From CAZFAT01 sp964517075 (GTDB lineage Bacteria > Acidobacteriota > Vicinamibacteria > Vicinamibacterales > SCN-69-37), in assembly GCA_964517075.1 (NCBI GenBank), contig CAZFAT010000391.1, positions 1-18,809 of the forward strand: a stretch of 18,809 bases of DNA. The letters run 5' to 3'. Below the pieces are notes generated by a model. That model was given only the letters and a program-made list of their open reading frames with translations, did not search any database and had not been told where the DNA came from. Numbering within the stretch: the stretch's first letter is position 1; each line of letters begins with the position of its first letter. The translations under genes were made by a program, and so were the position numbers. This document shows, one piece after another, positions 14,649 through 18,809 of this stretch.

Positions 14649-16403
14649 GTGGCCCTGTCTGATCTCTACCGCTCCGCCCGTCTCTCCATCCATCAGGCCG
14701 GCCGCACCCGCGCGCTGCTGCACTCGCCCGAGCATGGTCAAGTGCTCGAAGTGGATGCGGGAGTCGCACGCCTGCTGAGTCTCTGCCAGGGCTGCAAGAC
14801 GATCGAGGGACACGCGGCGGCGATCGCCCGCACCGGATTGGCCGGCGACGCCCACGCCGTGGCGGCCACGCTGCAGTCGCTCGCCATGAGCGGCTTGCTG
14901 CGAAGCTGTGCGGATCTGCTGCCGTCCGTCCGTTCGGGCGTTTCAACCGACGCCACTTCCATCACGACCGTCGCCATCATCACGGCCGATCGGCCGAAGG
15001 TGCTCCGGCGCGGCCTCGCGTCCTTCGCGCGCCATCTCGACGCCCACGGCCGCCCCGCCCGCCTGCTCATCGTCGACGGGTCCCGCGAGAGCGACCATCA
15101 GATCGAGAACCGGCACATTGCCGCGGATCTCGCGCGAGTCGGTGGCAGGACGATCGACTACGCCGGCGCCGACGAGGCTCGAGCATTCCGCGAGCGCCTC
15201 GCCGCCGCGGGTGCGTCGGAGACGATGCTCGACTTCGCCCTGACGCCGGGCTCGATCGGCGCCAATCGCAACCTCGTCCTGCTCCTGACCGCCGGGGAAC
15301 ACGTGTTGATGGCCGACGATGACATGGTGTGCGAGCCGTGGACGAGGGAGGCGGCGGCGCGAGGCGTCGCGGTGTGGGGGCACACCGATCCGCAGGACAG
15401 CGAGTTCCTTTCGAGCCGTGACGACGTGCGGCATGCGGCCGCCTGGTGGTCCGGCGACCTGCTGGCCGCACACGAGGCGCTCCTCGGTCACCCGATGCCG
15501 GAGCTGCTCACGTCGGAGGATCCGCCCGATCTCGGCGAAACCTGCGGGCATCTCATCGCCGCTCTCGCCGAGGGCCGCCGACCCGCAGTGCGGCTCACCT
15601 TCACGGGGATCGCCGGAGACTCGGGGACGTACTGTCCCTACAGTCGTCTGTTCGCGTCGGGTCCGACGCAGGCGAGGCTGGCCGCGAGCCGCGATGTCTT
15701 CGAGCGGGCGCTCCGCACCCGCGAGGTGCTCCGCATCGCGTCACGCGCCACGCTCACGCACGACCCGCGTTGCATGGCGGGCTGCATGGGGCTCGCCAAC
15801 CAGGCCGGCGTCCCGCCATTCATGCCGGTCGGTCGCAACGAGGACGGTGTCTTCGGCGCGATGCTGAACGCCCTCGACCCGCTGGTACTTTTCGCCCACG
15901 TTCCGGTGGGCGTGGTGCACGATTCCAGCCGGCCCGCGGCATACGAGGACCGATCGATGCGGTCGGCGTCGGAGACGCGGGTGTCGGAGCTGCTGATTCT
16001 GCTGACGCGGGCGGCGATGCAAGGCGCGCTCGAGAGCGACCCCGCCGCGCGGCTCCCGAGACTGGCTGACGCCATCGGCGACGTCGCCGCGCTGGACGCG
16101 CCGGGGTTCGTGACCCACGTCACGCGGGTCCTGCTGGACTCGCGCGCGCAGCAACTGGCGCGCATCGAAGCGATGGTCAACCGCACGACCGAGTACCCAC
16201 CGTACTGGCGGTCGAGTCTCGAGGAATACCGCCGCACGCTCGTCCGCAGCCTCGGCCGGCCGGACTTCTTCTTACCGATTGAGTTTCAGGACGCTGAAGG
16301 GGTGGAGGCTGGATTCAGACGAGTGCGGGAGTTTGTCGGAGGCCTTGGTTCACTTCTCACGAAATGGCCAGAAATATGGGACGGGACCATGGCGAGCAAG
16401 TGA
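14649..16403 (+). CDS. PqqD-like domain fused to a GT-A-type glycosyltransferase-like protein
   Basis: This is a 584-residue protein from the chosen start. Residues about 20-90 resemble the winged-helix PqqD/RiPP-recognition fold: a short beta hairpin (ALLHSPEHGQVLEVDAG), then ARLLSLCQGCKTIEGHAAAI and a final LQSLAMSGLLRS helix. Residues from about 105 resemble a family-2 GT-A domain: TTVAIITADRPKVLRRGLAS, LLIVDGSRES, GANRNLVLLLTAGEHVLMADDDM with a DxD-like triplet at 223-225, and a later RNEDGVFGAML that could supply the catalytic acid. Cys pairs occur near DPRCMAGC. No signal peptide is seen. The start is uncertain: GTG codons at 14628, 14637 and 14649 are possible. A -10-like TATGCT (14631-14636) favours 14649 with a very short leader. 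Donor and acceptor are unknown. No precursor peptide or radical-SAM gene is adjacent. Confidence 0.75.
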   Translation: MALSDLYRSARLSIHQAGRTRALLHSPEHGQVLEVDAGVARLLSLCQGCKTIEGHAAAIARTGLAGDAHAVAATLQSLAMSGLLRSCADLLPSVRSGVSTDATSITTVAIITADRPKVLRRGLASFARHLDAHGRPARLLIVDGSRESDHQIENRHIAADLARVGGRTIDYAGADEARAFRERLAAAGASETMLDFALTPGSIGANRNLVLLLTAGEHVLMADDDMVCEPWTREAAARGVAVWGHTDPQDSEFLSSRDDVRHAAAWWSGDLLAAHEALLGHPMPELLTSEDPPDLGETCGHLIAALAEGRRPAVRLTFTGIAGDSGTYCPYSRLFASGPTQARLAASRDVFERALRTREVLRIASRATLTHDPRCMAGCMGLANQAGVPPFMPVGRNEDGVFGAMLNALDPLVLFAHVPVGVVHDSSRPAAYEDRSMRSASETRVSELLILLTRAAMQGALESDPAARLPRLADAIGDVAALDAPGFVTHVTRVLLDSRAQQLARIEAMVNRTTEYPPYWRSSLEEYRRTLVRSLGRPDFFLPIEFQDAEGVEAGFRRVREFVGGLGSLLTKWPEIWDGTMASK

Positions 16404-16495
16404 ATTGACGGTCGGCCCCTCCATTCGCGAATCATCAATCAGCCATTCGTCAATCCTCATTCAATCGTCAATGACCCGATCAACAAATCATCAGT
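16404..16495. repeat. AT-richer intergenic stretch of degenerate direct repeats
   Basis: The sequence between the glycosyltransferase-like gene and DUF1501 is visibly poorer in G and C than the genes around it. CCATTCGCGAATCATCAATC (16421-16440) is followed by a related copy at 16443-16462, 16 of 20 bases identical, then shorter TCAATCGTCAATG-like units. On the other strand it reads as repeated GATTGA/ATTGACGA words. No coding signal is seen. Confidence 0.6.
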
Positions 16496-16527
16496 ACGGG
16501 ACTCAGGAGCCTTCAGGCGAGAGACGT

Positions 16528-16549
16528 CCGCGGGGCTGAAGCCCCGCGG
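16528..16549 (-). terminator. Perfect 9-bp GC hairpin at the 3' end of DUF1501
   Basis: CCGCGGGGC (16528-16536) and GCCCCGCGG (16541-16549) form a perfect stem with the four-base loop TGAA. It abuts the DUF1501 stop codon (16550-16552). On the minus strand it reads TAGCCGCGGGGCTTCAGCCC..., a palindrome type that I recall as dispersed in several environmental phyla. There is no T tract downstream, so it may be a REP-like element that happens to lie at a gene end, or a mRNA-end stabiliser, rather than a true terminator. Confidence 0.6.
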
Positions 16550-18020
<1,471 letters not shown>

Positions 18021-18043
<23 letters not shown>

Positions 18044-18809
18044 CGAGGTTCAGGATGGTGCTCGTCACCATCGTCCAGGCCGCCAGCTCGGCGGCATCGA
18101 GGCGCGTCCGGCGCGGAGATTCGCCGACGCGGAGCAAGTCCTCGGCGGCGGGCCGGTTCCGGCGGAAGGTTGTCAGCTGCCGCTGCAGCAGGGCGCGCAG
18201 CACCGCGGTCTCGCGTGCCGTGGGCCGGCGCGCCGTGGCGAGCCGGAAGGCGTGCGCGATACGCGCGGTCTCGCTCCCGCCGGCCTCCAGCGCCGTGCGT
18301 TCGGCCAGCGCGCGGGCGGCTTCGACGTACGTCGGATCGTTGAGCAGCACGAGCGCCTGGAGCGGCGTGTTCGTCTGCGCGCGGCGCGCCGTGCACTTCT
18401 CCCGGTCCGGCGCGTCGAACGTCGCCATCGACGCCGGCGGCACGGTGCGCTTCCAGAACGTGTAGAGCCCGCGCCGGTAGAGGTCCTTGCCGTGGCTCTG
18501 CTCGTAGGCCTGGGCGGTGAAACCCTCGCCGAAGGCCATCTCCTCCCAGAGCCCGCCCGGCTGATAGGGCAACGCGCTCGGCCCGCCGATCTCGCCGTTC
18601 AGCAGGCCGCTCGCCACGAGCGCCGTATCGCGGATCATCTCCGCCGAGAGCCGGTGCGAGGGGCCGCGCGCGAGCAGCAGGTTGTCGGGGTCGTTCGCTC
18701 GAAGTTCCGCCGAACACGCCGAGTCTTGGCGGTACGTCGCGCTGAGCACGATCTGCTTGCACAGGCGCTTCACATCCCACCCCGAGCTCACAAAATCGCG
18801 GGCGAGCCA
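18021..18809 (-). CDS. DUF1553 (PSD1) domain protein, C-terminal part
   Basis: The frame remains open to the window edge, so the N-terminal part (normally a PSCyt1-type cytochrome segment and a DUF1549 domain) lies outside; 262 residues are visible. The visible part is the end of the DUF1553 domain: WLARDFVSSGWDVKRLCKQIVLSATYRQ at the edge, LLARGPSHRLSAEMIRDTAL, GLYTFWKRTVPPASMATFDAPDRE, and RRAQTNTPLQALVLLNDPTYVEAARALAER. These are hallmark blocks of the family. An internal ATG/GTG near the edge is not a real start. The stop at 18021 overlaps the DUF1501 start by 23 bases. Precise biochemical role is unknown; the domain pairs with DUF1501 across Planctomycetes, Verrucomicrobia and Acidobacteriota. 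Confidence 0.93.

Overview
The window is GC-rich bacterial DNA with dense, non-overlapping genes. It most likely comes from an acidobacterium, perhaps of the Vicinamibacteria type. That placement is an inference from several things seen together: a VWA protein of the kind widespread in Acidobacteriota, a DUF1553/DUF1501 secreted pair, a Tat-exported Gfo/Idh/MocA oxidoreductase, and degenerate intergenic repeats. There is no rRNA gene or other taxonomic marker to confirm it.

Positions 1-7900 (+ strand) hold the distal half of a division and cell-wall (dcw) cluster in the order murD (partial), ftsW, murG, murC, ftsQ, ftsA, ftsZ. MurD, MurG and MurC act on peptidoglycan precursors, FtsW polymerises glycan at the septum, FtsQ is the periplasmic scaffold, and FtsA anchors the FtsZ ring to the membrane. 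The genes from ftsW to ftsQ are nearly contiguous, with overlaps at murG/murC and murC/ftsQ. Neither murB nor ddl lies between murC and ftsQ. A long perfect hairpin (7909-7975) closes the cluster. Two oddities stand out here: a 20-bp inverted repeat between murD and ftsW, and a MurD in which three normally invariant Mur-ligase residues appear to be replaced.

Positions 8006-11457 hold two convergent redox genes, a Tat-exported Gfo/Idh/MocA oxidoreductase with a large Gly/Arg/Ala-rich insertion (+) and a GMC flavoprotein oxidoreductase (-). Immediately upstream of the GMC gene, on the same strand and closely spaced, is a small accessory cassette at 11477-12819: a VapB-like ribbon-helix-helix antitoxin, a PIN-domain toxin, a nucleotidyltransferase-fold protein and a 63-residue protein overlapping it. 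A perfect inverted repeat covers the antitoxin start codon and is a good operator candidate.

Positions 12943-14540 (- strand) carry a broken acidobacterial VWA protein. Its N-terminal and C-terminal parts survive as two reading frames that overlap by ATGA, and the middle of the VWA domain is missing. Divergent from it, 14649-16403 (+) encodes an unusual protein joining a PqqD-like N-terminal domain to a GT-A-type glycosyltransferase domain. This is the most novel-looking gene of the window.

Positions 16404-16549 are intergenic, with AT-richer degenerate repeats and a perfect GC hairpin. The window ends in a - strand pair, DUF1501 (complete) and the C-terminal part of a DUF1553 protein, a secreted module common in Planctomycetes and Acidobacteriota. 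I saw no tRNA, rRNA, CRISPR array, transposase or replication origin.
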